Assembly (NCBI RefSeq): GCF_001723175.1
Contig: NC_064653.1
Span: forward strand, 744,001 to 808,000
DNA: 64,000 nucleotides
Source: Penicillium oxalicum
Taxonomy: Eukaryota > Ascomycota > Eurotiomycetes > Eurotiales > Aspergillaceae
Direction of reading: 5' to 3'
The translations under genes and the position numbers were made by a program. Under the pieces are notes generated by a model, which saw only the letters and a list, made by a program, of their open reading frames with translations, was not told where the DNA came from and searched no databases. This document shows positions 33,961 through 46,292 of this stretch, one piece after another (the first letter of the stretch is position 1; every line of letters starts with the position of its first letter).

Positions 33961-36900
33961 GGTGGACAGCCCGTCAAGCTGGGCGGCTTGCATGCTGCGC
34001 CGAACCAGAAGAAGAGGAATCCGATATGATAGCCTCTACTGTCTGTACCAATGACTGCATCAACCCACTGCTCATGTATGGAGGAAAGGACTCGCCCGGG
34101 CGGCATCCATGTCTTGGGGGAAGAGGGGGGTGGAGACAGCGACAGGAAAGGTCTGATGTGTGAAGGTTGTGGGAGAGGGACAGATTTTTTGCATCTCACC
34201 TTCCACAATGATAGCTGTCGACGGTACCAGCCAGTGTGTGCGTTACTGGTGAACTGATGATGTTGTGGAAATGTAGACGCAGGGCTTTTTCGATGGTGGA
34301 TGGAGGGGAATCTTGCTGTCGCAACACCAGAACCAGGATCGGGGGCGCAACGGAACGACAACGACGACCGGTCCCTTGGGATTGAGTAGAATCAGTGTCA
34401 GCATATCAGCGCCTGAAAAGCCTCGCTATTAAATTTGGGATGGAATCGGATGTGAAGTTCAGATGGATCGATGGCCGTTTGCTAGCCGAGTCCGGCCGAC
34501 CTGGGCGACGTCGTCTTGCGAAAGAAGCCCAGTGACGGGGGGGGGAGGGGACTTGGGAAGACCATTGGGAGGGAGGGAAGGTGAAAGACAGACCTGGTTG
34601 AACTGACCCTGATTCCAGCAGAGTCGCAGGGTAATGAGATATCCGAGACGGTGTGAGGAAGAGGTCCGATGGGTGATGTGGGCGAGAGGATTGTCGTGGT
34701 TGACTGACTCTACGAAGCGCTGGGGCTATGTCAGCGGTGGCCCAGTAGCCGAAGCGACAAATCAAACCCGACCTAAGCCCAGGCACACAACGAGTAGAGA
34801 AGATGAGGAAGGGTATACCTTTACGAAGGCGAGAATCGATGTGGGCGGGTTGAGGGTGTAAAGGGCGAAGGAGACCGAAGAAGTCGAGTTGATGACTGAG
34901 GGGAGATCGGTGTGGTGTGTACGATGGTTTCACTTAAAGCGAGAAATCGGCCTATCTGGGCCGGCAAGATGGCGACTTGCGCTTCCGGCGCCCGACCTGA
35001 TGACTACTTACCACCCACTCGACAATCCAGAACGCCGCTCAAGTTGTGGCCGGAAGCCAATGCAGAATCATGGTTCTTTTATAAGGTTGTAATACTTGAC
35101 CACCGCTGCTACGGGAGATCGATGTGCTCCAGAACTGGCTTGCTGTCTGCGATCCAAGTGCGGATCATTGTCGCAAGCCGCAACACAATTGCGCCGAGCT
35201 CTCTCTCCAACGAAACAACGTCGAGGCTACAAATTGCATTATCAAAACACATTGAGACTTGGTAACTTGACTTGACGGCACTGCGATTATCGGGGTGAGC
35301 CCATCTTCGCTGTCCCTCCGTCGACTGAAAATCTTCATGCGCTGTCCGCTATCCAAGCCTGTCGCCGGCACCACTCTAGTACTCATTTCATTCTGGATGC
35401 TTCTAAAACTCATGGCATAATGATAAATGATAGGCAGATTTTGCCTTCAAATCTTGCGCACTGTTAGCTTCACCGTAGCTGTTGTTACCTCACTTCGACA
35501 GAGGGCTTGCTGTCGTTGCGGCTTATATCCCGTGTGGCACAAACTGACCCGGTGCCTCTTGAGGGCTTCTGCATTGTCGCATCACCGATCTTACATATCT
35601 AAGCACTCATTGATCCTATTGCGACACACTTTACTACTTGCAATTGATGCGATCGGCATTGCGCGGGGATATACGAAGTGCGCTGGTTCCGGGATGAGGC
35701 GAGAGGGGAAAAGGAACAACGGGAAGGTTGACCGTTGGCGCTTCCCACCACCCTGGTCGCATTGGCCTAAGCCGACCGACACAATACATGGGATGAAAGT
35801 GAAAACCGAGAAGTATCACCCAAAAACGATATAAATTGTCTACTGCTGTCCCATATTGGAAAGACTCTATCGGATGTACAAGGTCTTGTCTAACGGCACA
35901 CCCTCTTTCTCGGGATTTGCGCCATCAAAGTTTACCCCTCCCTTCTTCCGAGTGCTCCAGCATGTCGAGTTCTGATTCTTATGTGAATCTGACTTGCACC
36001 CAGCTGCATAGACAATTGAGGGAAGAGGCATAGGCAGGAGCTCATTCCAAGGCCCAGCATGAAAGTTGAAGGAGGAAGACATGACTGGGAAAAGTCAGTC
36101 TCTGCTTCATACTTCAAAGCGTGCGTACCCTTGCATGGTCCTCGCGAAAGAAAAAGAGTCGGCCGAAAATGGAGTGGCCGCTGTCCACCTGGATAGCGCC
36201 CCACGCCGATCGATAGTCGAGCGGATTGGGTGGCTCTCGTTCAACACCTTTGGTGAGGAGTGTGGTGGTGCTGCAGGAGGTGCAAAATGCACATTGCTCT
36301 CAAAGACTCCACGGCCAACGCTCAGATTCTTTCAATGACTGGCTTAGAATTGCCGGAGAGCGGAACGTGCGCTAGTGGCCATGGCTTTTCCACCATTGAC
36401 ACTAGACATCTATCCATTCTCTATTTTTGAGAACGTCTAGACAACCTGGATGGGAGCCTCTGACCATCCAGCACGCACGCAGTTTCATGCCCACTGAAGC
36501 CAAAGTGATTCAACAGACCACATATTTTGCCATCTGATGCAAGCATGCTTGGTCTCTTGACCGCTCCTGCAACGGGTAAGAAAGGGCGCACGATAATATG
36601 GCCAGGCGTGATCGCCATCGCCATCGGCATCGGCAGACTCAATTTGCGGTGGGAATCGTTTACCGCTTAGCCCCCGTGAGCGGTCTGTAATCACGTGAGC
36701 TCGCGTGCTAGCGCGTTTGGGGATTTGTCAGTTGCACTTGAGCCATTGCAAGCTCCCACCGAGGAGAGGTGGTGTCCAAAATGATTGAGTTTAGTTTAAA
36801 TGATACCTAAAATTACCCTGACTATTTCTAGCTAAATCTCAATATTATTTGTGGTCCTGAAAAGCAAAAAATTGAAATGCACTGTTTTGATGGGAGACGT

Positions 36901-37498
36901 GACGGAAAAGTGCCAACGTCATAGATAAGGCCGATAAGACTATACTTGGCGCCAAATACGTGGGAACGATCGCGGGACCGGATCAGGCCGATCCAGAGAA
37001 CCGCAGAACCAGAGAGGGAAGAGAGCATCACCTGTGGAGTCAATCAGGCAGGCGGTCAGATTGGCATATTTCTGCCTCGTAGCGCCGCCCACGTGATGTT
37101 ATGGCATCCCTTCATTTCTGATCAATATGGGTGCTAGAAAGGAGCCCTTTCATCCCATCTTTCTTCAACTCTCCCATAATTGTGCCTGAGATTGTTCCAA
37201 GATCTGACTTCAACCTTGAATGGTGTTTTCGATCAAGAAATCAGGTACTAGGTTGACACGGATGCGCTTTTGATCCGCGTAATCGTCCCGTACATCAAAG
37301 GCTGGTTCGGAGGTGCCCTCTCACTGGCTCTCGGAGCGGCCAGGGCGGGTCGCGGGTGTTTTGTTTTGCTTGACGCAGCCAATCAAGCAGCACGGGTCGC
37401 CCTGTCGACTTCCGTCTCAACTCAGCAAAACATAAACAATCCCTTGTGAACAACCTCAACCAGCGTGGTTTCCATCATTTCCACAAAACACGGTCGAC
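33961..37498. other. Long divergent intergenic region upstream of regulator and cyclin B
   Basis: 3.5 kb between divergent start codons. No convincing gene. Within about 600 bp of the cyclin start are AGATAAG/CGATAAG (36,923-36,938), the palindrome TTGGCGCCAA (36,946-36,955), CACGTG (37,090-37,095) and a CCAAT box (37,379-37,383). Open frames of 60-175 codons at 34.0-36.6 kb overlap on both strands and show no domain pattern; part of 34.0-34.9 kb may be the leader of the minus-strand regulator. Confidence 0.5.
36946..36955. promoter_or_regulatory. TTGGCGCCAA palindrome (E2F/MBF-like) upstream of cyclin B
   Basis: Perfect 10-bp palindrome about 545 bp upstream of the cyclin start, containing GGCGCC and resembling E2F-type sites. 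Short and possibly coincidental. Confidence 0.3.
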
Positions 37499-39630
37499 AT
37501 GGATGCGAAGGTATGGCATATTGATACACACTCTCTATCTTTTACCTTGTCTTCCACTACTTCTGGTGGTGAAAATTCCAGAGCCCGAGTATAGAGGCGT
37601 GGCCGCATGCATGGCGTCGCATCACTCCCAAGTTATCACTTTACAGAGCCCTCCACACAACCAGACTGCATACCGCGCTATAATTCCCAATGACTGATCG
37701 AATTTTCTAGCCACAGCGTATCCGCGTTCGCGGGGATGAGAATGTTCCGCCTACATTTGTCGCCAATAAGACCATCCATAGTCGCAATAAATCCACCCCA
37801 GCCTTGGGCCTTATGGCCCAAAAGACCAAACCTCACAATGGACCTCCCCGCCAGGCGTTTGGGGACGTGAGTAACTTTAAGAAGACTTCCGATGATATGA
37901 CGTTGGTTACCAAGCCTGGCGTCCGGGCAAGCGACGACAAACGTGCCCTTTCACAGCCAGCTCAGCGTCCCCTTTCTGTGTCGGGTGCCAAGGGCCTTTT
38001 ACAAAATGTCGGATCGAAGCCAATCAACACTGCGAAGAAAGCCACCACTCAAGGCTCGAAAAACGACGCAAAGCGCACCAACGTGGTGTTCCATGACCAG
38101 CTGGAGCCCGTTGTTGAAACTGAAGCATCCAAGGAAGGACACATCAATGCTCAGACCCACCATCGCGACGAAATCAATACCGATAAGAAGACCTCCAAAG
38201 TTGCCTTTGAAGCAGGGGAGGCCAACTTAGATTCTCTGGAGCCGATTGCAGCTCAGCCAAGGCAGTTAATTGAGGCGCAACACAGCCAGAGGATTGGAGA
38301 GAAGGGGGATGGCCCTGCGGTTGCTATAGACGACTCCAAGCCTGGATTTGCTGCCCACGACGTGCCGGTTGCCACAGAAGTTGCAAGTGTCGCGGCCTAC
38401 ACTGCCTACGAGGATGTCATCTACCGTCAAGGCCCCGATATGACTGGTCCAACCCTCTCAGACCCCGATTATTCAGAGGATGATGAGACTCATGGATACC
38501 ATTACCGCAGCGAGAATACCACCGGCGGGATCACAACCGTCATTTATCCTCATCCGACTGCCGCAATCGAGCGGGAGATCCTGCGCGCGCAATCGATTGT
38601 GGAAGCGAGCATAACCGACGAGGAACTCGAGGAGGATTTCTACGACGGCAGCATGGTCGCCGAGTATAGCACCGAGATCTTTGAGTATCTCCGGGTCAAG
38701 GAGGTAGGTCTCTCAGGGCGACTCTTTACTTTTTGATTAAACTCCAAGGACGTGGGCTAACACGCACATCAACATTGCAGATTGAAATGTTGCCTGCCCC
38801 AGACTACATGGCAAACCAGGGAGAAATTCAGTGGTCGATGCGAGCGATCCTTATGGATTGGCTCGTCCAAGTCCACTTCCGCTTTGCCTTGCTCCCCGAG
38901 ACCTTGTTCCTGTGTGTCAATCTTGTGGACCGGTTCCTTTCCAAGAAGGTTGTTTCTGTGGGCAAACTCCAACTGGCTGGCGCTACAGCTATCTTCATTG
39001 CCGCCAAGTATGAGGAAATCACCGCCCCGACGGTCTCGGAGATCAAGTTCATGGTCGACGGTGGTTATACTGTGGACGAAATTCTCAAGGCCGAGCGGTT
39101 CATGCTGAACATTCTCAACTACGATCTTGGCTGGCCAGGTCCTATGAGCTTCCTGCGGCGCATCAGCAAGGCTGATGATTATGATCTCGAGACCAGAACA
39201 GTTGCAAAGTACTTCCTGGAATTGACTATCATGGATGAGCGCTTTGTGGCCACGCCTCCTAGCTTCCTCAGTGCGGGGGCCCACTGTCTCTCCCGTCTGA
39301 TGCTTCGTAAGGGATGTTGGGTAAGTTCTTGATTACACCAGCCAGAACTTTGTCTTCCGACCGATTGCTGACGCATCCTGTTTCCAGACAATGGCGCACG
39401 CCCACTACAGTGGCTACCTCTACACTCAGCTCGTTCCTGTCATGCTGACCATGCTCGAATGTTGCGAGGATCCACAACGCCATCATCAAGCAATCTACGA
39501 GAAGTATTCCGATCGCCGTTTCAAGCGCGCTTCCACATTCGTGGAGAGTGAGATCAGAAGCGGATTCCAGTTGCCCCGTCCTACGCCTTTCAATGACCCC
39601 AAGCGTCTGGATGGGGTGGCCAATTACTGA
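37499..39630 (+). CDS. G2/mitotic B-type cyclin (NimE-like)
   Basis: Regulatory subunit of the mitotic kinase (NimX/Cdc2 type), needed for entry into mitosis. Four exons: 37499-37510 (only MDAK), 37711-38703, 38781-39320, 39388-39630; 595 aa. The N-terminus (MDAKPQRIRVRGDENVPP) is typical of Aspergillus NimE. A destruction-box-like RQAFGDVSN is at residues 51-59, with Phe in place of the usual Leu. The cyclin box starts near residue 350 (MRAILMDWLVQVH, LFLCVNLVDRFLS, KYEEITAPTVSEI) and is followed by the C-terminal cyclin fold (LNYDLGWPGPMSFLRRISKADDYD). Intron 1 is 200 nt, the others 77 and 67 nt. It ends FNDPKRLDGVANY. Convergent with the helicase gene; a CCAAT box lies 116 bp upstream. Confidence 0.95.
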
Positions 39631-40600
39631 GGCCATCTCACAGAAGTCCATGCGGTTGCTGCCAAAAGAATATGGGGCTAGCATTGCCTCAGACTGGCCA
39701 CTCCTCCTGCCCGCGATTCTCATGTTGAGTCGTGGGCTTTTTCATCGAGCTTTTTGTTTGCTCTCAAGTGGTTACCAATCTCCAACCTTTTGTCACTTGG
39801 TGAACACTTTGAGAGCCGATCAGTCTGATGAATTCCAATTTATGATTATGCATCGGGCACTGGGTACGGGGGTTTATTTTACTCGAGGGGCGGACAGGCG
39901 GCGTTACTGGCATGATTTTCTCATTTGCTTTCCTTTTTATATCTGTTTCCCCCTCCTGACCTGCGTTTGATATCCTCACTCTCTTGCTGCTTTTCTTTGC
40001 CTTATAATGACAGCGTTCTTTCTGTCGCGAGTGCGGCCATGACTTGATCCCTCTTGCCCGATTTTTGGTGCGAAGCTGTTATTTTTTTCCTCTCATCCCA
40101 TGCTTACCCTGTTTTGCGGTTACTCTCGCGGGCCAAGTGCCCTAATTCTGGACAGTCGGGCTTGAGCGGTGATTTTTTGTGGTTCCATCTCGGCTGTGTG
40201 CTTGATGAGCTCCTAGTTCACAATCGTCGTGCTTTCTGTGGTACGATTCCTCTGAGACACAAGGCATTGTCTCGTCTACACTGGACTCGGCATCATCTGA
40301 AGCCGTGCGTCTTACTACGCTATGCGTTTGACTCTATACACTAAAGCTCTATGACTAGCCGCAGGCAGCTGCAGCATGGTTCAGCTATCCACAATGACAC
40401 TTTTATACTTTCGTCATTGGTCCAATGATCATGTATTCTATTTAAAACGGGGTGGATTAAGTCCCCGCGGAGTCTTGTGCTTAGAGCTAAGATTGTGCGT
40501 CAAGTGGACTCCATACTATGCACTCCATAGTATGCAGTCCGTAGTACATAGCCATGTATGAACAATTTTGCCGAAGACCAGGTATGTATTTACCGGTTAC
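39631..40600. other. Convergent 3' region of cyclin B and helicase
   Basis: T-rich 3' flank of the cyclin gene followed by DNA without a recognisable gene. Near the helicase end lies a strong hairpin (40,506-40,540), listed separately. Confidence 0.55.
40506..40540. repeat. Hairpin: 15-bp arms with one mismatch, 5-nt loop
   Basis: Left arm GGACTCCATACTATG (40506-40520), loop CACTC, right arm CATAGTATGCAGTCC (40526-40540). The arms pair at 14 of 15 positions. It starts 60 bases past the helicase stop codon on the helicase's sense strand, so it would lie in that gene's 3' UTR or termination zone. It could be an RNA stem in the 3' end, or the remnant of a small inverted-repeat element. Confidence 0.75.
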
Positions 40601-43600
40601 CTACTGGTCGAGTCCATTGAGCTCGATCAGCCTCCTCACGGCCTCGATGACCCGGTCCCCGGCCACGTTTGATGCGCCGGACGCGGGATAATCAATACGT
40701 GCCTGAAGTGCCTCGTCCAGCATTGTTCGTAACCGAGACACTAACACACCGATACGGGCCCAGCCACGTAGACGGAGCCAGCCGTCTACGACTAGGCCGC
40801 GACCCACTGTATCGAGAGTGATGGAGCCGCAGAACAGAAGGAGAGAGTAGGCATTGAAAGCTTGTTTAAAAATGGTCAGAAATGACGATGGTTGGACTGG
40901 CGGGGGAAGCATGGGGGAACTTACGAGTGAGATCGCGAACAAAGACCTTGCTTGTCGCCATCTTGGTGAAGTAGGCAAGATAGGCTGTTCCTGTCGGGTA
41001 GCCTTGCGCCGAGAATAGGATAGAGCTGGGGTGAATGAATACTCGTCCGTTCTCTTGGTTAAAGTATTTGATGGTACGCGCATCGGGGTCAACTTCAACG
41101 GTTCCTGTCACCGAGCTGGCGAACTTTTTGTCAGGGAACGAGATCTGCGCAATCTGTGGTTGGAAGGCGCCTGCAATCAATGCGCGGAGAAGGTTCTTGT
41201 TGGCACCGTTTCGATTCAGCGCTGGTGCAGTCTCGCTGTAGTCCACGGGTAGAATGCCTGCGTCCTTTAGCGAGGTGACGAATTGGGCTCGGTTGGAAGA
41301 GATGTCACGCAAGGTTTGGTGGGACAAAAAGTTGGAACCACACCAGGATTGTGACTGCCAATGGCCTTGACTCTTGGCCCTTTCGGACCAAGCTTGATAG
41401 GCTGCAAGATCCGTCAGTAAGTCGCCGTCTCCAGGACTGGAGAATGAAGCCTTGGCAGCGTCGGCTTCTTCCCGCTTTTCGCGGGGAGACACGAATGGGC
41501 TTTTCACGGTAAGAATCGCGGCGAGGGTCAAGCAGGACTCCATGCATCCAAAGATGGATCCGTAGATCATGAGCTTGGCACAGCGCAGGTCAGCAGGGAT
41601 CATGGCCAAGTAGCGACCCAGAGCAGTTAGACGGTCGTGGTCCAGAGCACCGACTCGATGTAAGAACTGTAGCGCCCCTTCAACGGCAATGCTCTCTGGT
41701 GGAGTGATAGTGTTTGCAAGGAACTGAGCTACATCGTCAATACCCTTCATGGACTTGACAGACAGACAAAGTTGCTCTAATGGTACGCGGCGGATCTCGG
41801 GGTCTGGTCGTTGGGCCATGTTGGACTCTGCTTTGCGTGTGTAAAGCTTGTAGCAGATGCCAGCACGCACACGACCTGCACGACCACGGCGCTGTTTACA
41901 CGCTGCTTGAGAAGCCCAGACTTCTTGTAGTCGAACCATGTTATCCCTGGGGTCATAGCTGGTCTCCTTGACGCGGCCAGTATCGATGACAGCAACAACA
42001 TCCTCAATGGTAATGGAAGTTTCTGCGACGTTGGTTGCGGCAATCACTTTTCGTTTTCCCCTCGGCGGGCTTTGGAAGACTCGTCGCTGCTCTGCCGGCA
42101 AGAGAGAAGCGTGAAGAGGAAGAGGGTGAGCGCTTGGAATTCTCTTCACTACATTCAAGCACCTGTCAATTTCCAAAGTACCGGGTAGGAAGATGAGAAT
42201 GCCTCCAGGATTATCACCCAATTGATGGTCAATATATTCGACGGTAGACGCGATGAGTTCGTAGTTGATACCCATGCCGACGCTTCGAAGTGCCTTTCCC
42301 AAAGAGACCTCTCCCTGCGACTCGTCCGCTTCTTCATCAAAGTTCTCAGCCAATTCGGGAGCAAATCCGGTGTCCCTGATCACATCATCCAAATAGAAAT
42401 CCTCAACGGGGAATGTTCGTCCTGGAATATTGACTAGCCCAACGCATTTGGGGCCGCCAAAGTACTCCATGAAGATATTTGCATCAAGAGTGGCTGACAT
42501 CAAGATAACCTTCAGGTCCTTGCGGTGTCGCAGCACGTCACGAAGTAAGGCAAGAAGGAAGTCAGTGTCCAGGCTCCGTTCGTGGACTTCGTCTACCACC
42601 ACGTGCGAAACATCGGCTAGAGAGCTGGCAATGTTGCCGTCCGCATCGCCACCAGACTGGATGCGACGTAATAACACACCGGTTGTGACAAAAGTGATCT
42701 TGGTAACCCCCTGTTTGACTTTTGACTCGCCGCGGATGATATAGCCAACCTCATCACCGACCGTCGAGCAGCGCTCATCGCTGACTCGATCTGCCAGTCC
42801 AAGAGCCGAAATCCTACGAGGCTGGGTGCAGACAATATTCGCAGCGCCTCCAAGACCGCGTCGGATCATCTCATCTAGAACGAACTGAACGGACTGGGTA
42901 CTTTTACCACTACCAGTCTCTCCGGAAATGATCGTCACCTGGTAGTTATCCACAGCATAGATGATTTCCTCTTGTGTGTTCCACGCAGGCAAAGCCTTTC
43001 TCTTTTGACACATTTGGATTTGCGAGGCCGTATTCTGCTTTGCTTCCCACGCTTCACGAATTGACCGGCTCCGCGCAGAGTTGGATTCCCAGTCAATCCC
43101 CTTGCGCTGTTTGCGGGACGTGCGGACCGGGATTTGCCTGATCTCCGCAGCGGCAGATGAAGTGACGGAAGAGATATCACGCAGTTTGCCAGGATTGGTC
43201 ATGATTCTGGGCAGATTGACCTCTAGCCAGTCCATGATGTTAAACACCATGGACTCGCCGGTGAAGTTTTCTTCGGCATACTGCACTGCCTGTCGAATGG
43301 CGCTCAGTCTGATGTAGGCCGGAATGCCCTTGGCTTGGATCGCAATCACGGGAGGGTGAGAAGGATAGCCAGCAGAAGGCTCCTGGAAGCGAAAGACAGT
43401 GTTCTCGGGAATCTCGGGCGCCTCGCTCTTGATCTCGCAGACTCGAAGCGACACGCGGGTGAAGCGTTCGCCGAAAATGGCTTCAAGTGTATCTTGTTCC
43501 TCTGACCATGCGCCAACATCCGCTTCTTGAGAAGTGTTTGCGCCGAAGGAGGACCCATGCGCGAGGGTACCCTGAAGGGATTCTGCCGCGGCGTATTCGT

Positions 43601-44752
43601 CGCCTCCCTTGCTATCCAGCACCTGCGAGCAAAGATCTGCCGGATATCCAACGGAGACGAGGCGCTTGATCTTCGCCTCTCGTGCGAGATCTCCAGCGGC
43701 CAGGCTCACGCCTGCCGAGTATCCCTCCGGTAAGCTCCATTGAGGAAGGTCATCCTCGGGCACATAGACCAACAGCCACTCTAAAACCTCCTCACGATCT
43801 TTGCATTCGAGCACGGCTTCTTCAACATGGCTTCGCCGGAACCCGAGCTGCGAAAATTCCTCAACGATACGCTTCTTCTCTTGACCGGGTATCTGAAAGC
43901 CATGCGGATTCCACACTGTATGCTGGCGCAAGAGACTCTCGATCTCGCGCCGAATACGAGCGCCCATATCGACCTTTGGGGCATTTGACCAGATCCGCTT
44001 GCTTTTCGCATCAGCACCCCCGAGGCCAATTTCCTGCGCGGCAGCCTTTTCCTTGGATTGCATCTTTGCGCGCTCTGCTTTCTTCTTTTCCAAGTCGGCT
44101 GCAGCACTATCGCGCTCCTGTTTTGCGAGGAACGGATCTGCCTCGTACATCCAACCTTTTCCATCCTTGACCTCCAAAGCCTTGATTTCTGCAAATTCCC
44201 CCCGCCAAAGATCCTTGTACTTGGGGGGCATCATCATGTGTAGGTTGCGCATATTGCACACTCGGTAGAGTCCAAAGGCCGCGGCGAAATGACGGGCTTC
44301 CAGAGCCGACGGTTGCCCCGCGAGCTCTTTATATGGTGGAGGCAATTTCATAGGAGGGAGCACGATTAATTCCTTAGTCTTAGGATCTATTTTTTTCAGC
44401 GTTACTGTCGAGACGTAACCATCACGGGTTTGAATCTGTGCATGTCATTTCTCAAGCTATCAGCGCCTCTTCCCACGATTTAGTCCTCGACTAGGCCAAA
44501 GTCCAATGCGCTCGGTTCAATTACCATGCTGTATTCTGGTTTCTCCCATTTCTGCTTCTGACAATGCTCCGATAGCATATTGACCGGGAGCTTGCCCGTC
44601 CATGACGCGCCCCCAATGACCTCTTTCACCGACGGCTTCTTGGGCTCCTCTGCGACGGGCTTCTTCTCTGTCAATTTCTCCGCGGCGGCTTTCGCCTGCT
44701 TCGTACCGGGCTTGGGGCCGCCAGGGCCGGCCGTCTTTTTCTTTGGGCCCAT
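40601..44752 (-). CDS. DEAH-box RNA helicase with UBA and RWD domains (DHX29/DHX57, Ucp12/YLR419W type)
   Basis: Predicted ATP-dependent RNA helicase, 1332 aa, exons 44752-44525, 44435-40925, 40860-40601. N-terminus is Lys/Ala-rich, followed by an OB-like segment split by intron 1 (TRDGYVSTVTLKKIDPKT). A UBA-like region is near residues 265-300 (FSQLGFRRSHVEEAVLEC) and an RWD domain about 390-490 (DTLEAIFGERFTRVS). Helicase motifs: I GETGSGKST (about 579-587), II DEVH (about 688), III SATLDA, V TNVAETSITI, VI QRRGRAGR (about 920). The HA2 and OB-fold regions follow; the last exon (PFNAYSLLLFCGSITLDT) completes the OB fold. DHX29/57 relatives work in translation or RNA decay; the exact role here is not shown. 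It diverges from aprataxin across 284 bp. Confidence 0.94.
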
Positions 44753-45036
44753 CGTCGCGGTCGCTCAAAACGTGAAGTTATAATGAACTGTTTTTTATTT
44801 TTTTCTCTCGGGGCCTGTCCGATCACCCTCCAATGTCCCGCACTAACCCCCTTTGGGCGAGCGGATTGCGGGGAGACCTTTTGGATTGGCAAAATAAAAA
44901 AAGTCCAGGCCTGGCCCAACTCGGAAATGACTGTGACAAGCTCAGAGAGTCAATCGAACTGTCAATCTCCTCCAGTCTCTCCTGCGCGCTCATCTCTTCT
45001 CATGTCGGAAGCGATAATCTGGGCTGCCTGTCCATC
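44753..45036. promoter_or_regulatory. Compact divergent promoter, helicase / aprataxin
   Basis: 284 bp separate the two start codons. A CCAAT box lies on the minus strand (ATTGG at 44,885-44,889). No other element is clear. Confidence 0.5.
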
Positions 45037-45946
45037 ATGTCTGAGATGAAGCAAGACAGAAACAATCAAGACCCTACCCCATCCTCCTCGCGTGAGCTGC
45101 AGATCCCGGCCAAACGGAATGCCTGTGAGCCTCAGCCCAAGTCAACTTGACACTCAAGCAGTCTGATCAGTACTGAGCTGCGCGATTCTAGTCACGGAGC
45201 TACTCTCGTCCCGTCACAAGCAGTCAAAACAGGCCGTGGGTCATTCGTCACCTGGAAACGTCCCTCTGGACCGACAAGCGTTTTCTGGAGGTCGCGACGG
45301 CCTAGGCGCATACATTTCCAAGCCAGAGACATATCCATCCAGTGTCGTCATTTACTACAATGAGGATTTCGTGGCGATTCACGACATGTTCCCCAAGTCT
45401 TCGCTCCATCTCCTCCTCCTCCCGCGCGATCCCACGAAGACCCGTCTTCACCCATTTGAGGCGTTCGAAGATGTCGAGTTTCTTGCAAAGGTGAAAACTG
45501 AGGCTCAGAAGCTGCGAAAACTAGCCGCGACCGAGCTGCGACGAAAATACGCCAAGGGTTCCGCACAAGAGCAGGCCAGACTCGCAGCTCTGACTGCGGA
45601 TTCGCCGCCGGACGAACTACCACTGGGTCGAGATTGGGAGCAAGAGATTAGATGCGGAGTGCACGCCGTCCCATCGATGAACCATCTACATGTGCATGTG
45701 ATTGCGGTGGATAGATACAGCGAGCGGTTGAAACACCGCAAGCACTACAACAGCTTCTCGACCCCCTTTTTTGTGCCCATCGATGACTTTCCGCTGGCAC
45801 CGGGAGACCCACGTCGGCAGCCAACACAAGAAGGCTACCTGAAATGGGATTTGGTTTGTTGGCGCTGTGGGCGCAATTTTGGTAACCGTTTCGCTGAATT
45901 GAAGCTACATCTCGACGAAGAATTCAAGGAATGGAAAAAGCTATGA
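45037..45946 (+). CDS. Aprataxin-like adenylate hydrolase (Hnt3)
   Basis: DNA-repair enzyme that removes AMP from 5' ends left by abortive DNA ligation; nuclear. 280 aa, exons 45037-45124 and 45192-45946. The splice joins ...AKRNA to FTELLSSRHKQSK, matching the family's N-terminal NAFTELM-like motif. The HIT domain carries the His-triad HLHVHV at about residues 193-198, preceded by RCGVHAVPSMN. A C-terminal C2HE zinc finger follows (CWRCG...LKLHLDEEF). An insertion of Lys/Arg/Ala-rich sequence (LRKLAATELRRKYAKG) lies in the HIT domain. There is no FHA domain, as is usual in fungal aprataxins. ATG 45037 is the first in-frame start that reads through exon 1. Confidence 0.94.
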
Positions 45947-46292
45947 AGATCAAGCCACCGCCCGCGGAAGACGATATCCGCTCCACGCAGCCGGTCAAGA
46001 GTTCATTAATATTTTTTTCTTTAGTCAATTCTCGGTAGCCTTCAAGTATACAAAATCTGGCTCATGGCTGTTTCAGACGGCTTTCCACAGATCGTAAATA
46101 TACATGCTTGAATAAACATGCGCAGTCACGCGAACGGGGAGTGAGAGTCCTGTGTATGTCCCAATGCGCGCATCGCTTCTGATGCCGCGGGTAGGGTCCG
46201 ACGTCGAGTCTCATCCCCGGTCGATGGCTGACCTCGTTCTCCCACCCCACCAGTGGCAGTCGGGTTGCAAGTCCGTCCGATCGCGAGACAGT
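45947..46292. other. Convergent 3' region, aprataxin / Irc22
   Basis: 346 bp between two stop codons on opposite strands; AT-rich after the aprataxin end (TTTTTTTCT near 46,015). No gene seen. Confidence 0.6.

Noticed and set aside
34406..34933. 175-codon minus-strand frame upstream of the zinc-cluster regulator
   Set aside because: Pro/Ser/Arg-rich and featureless; more likely leader or promoter sequence.
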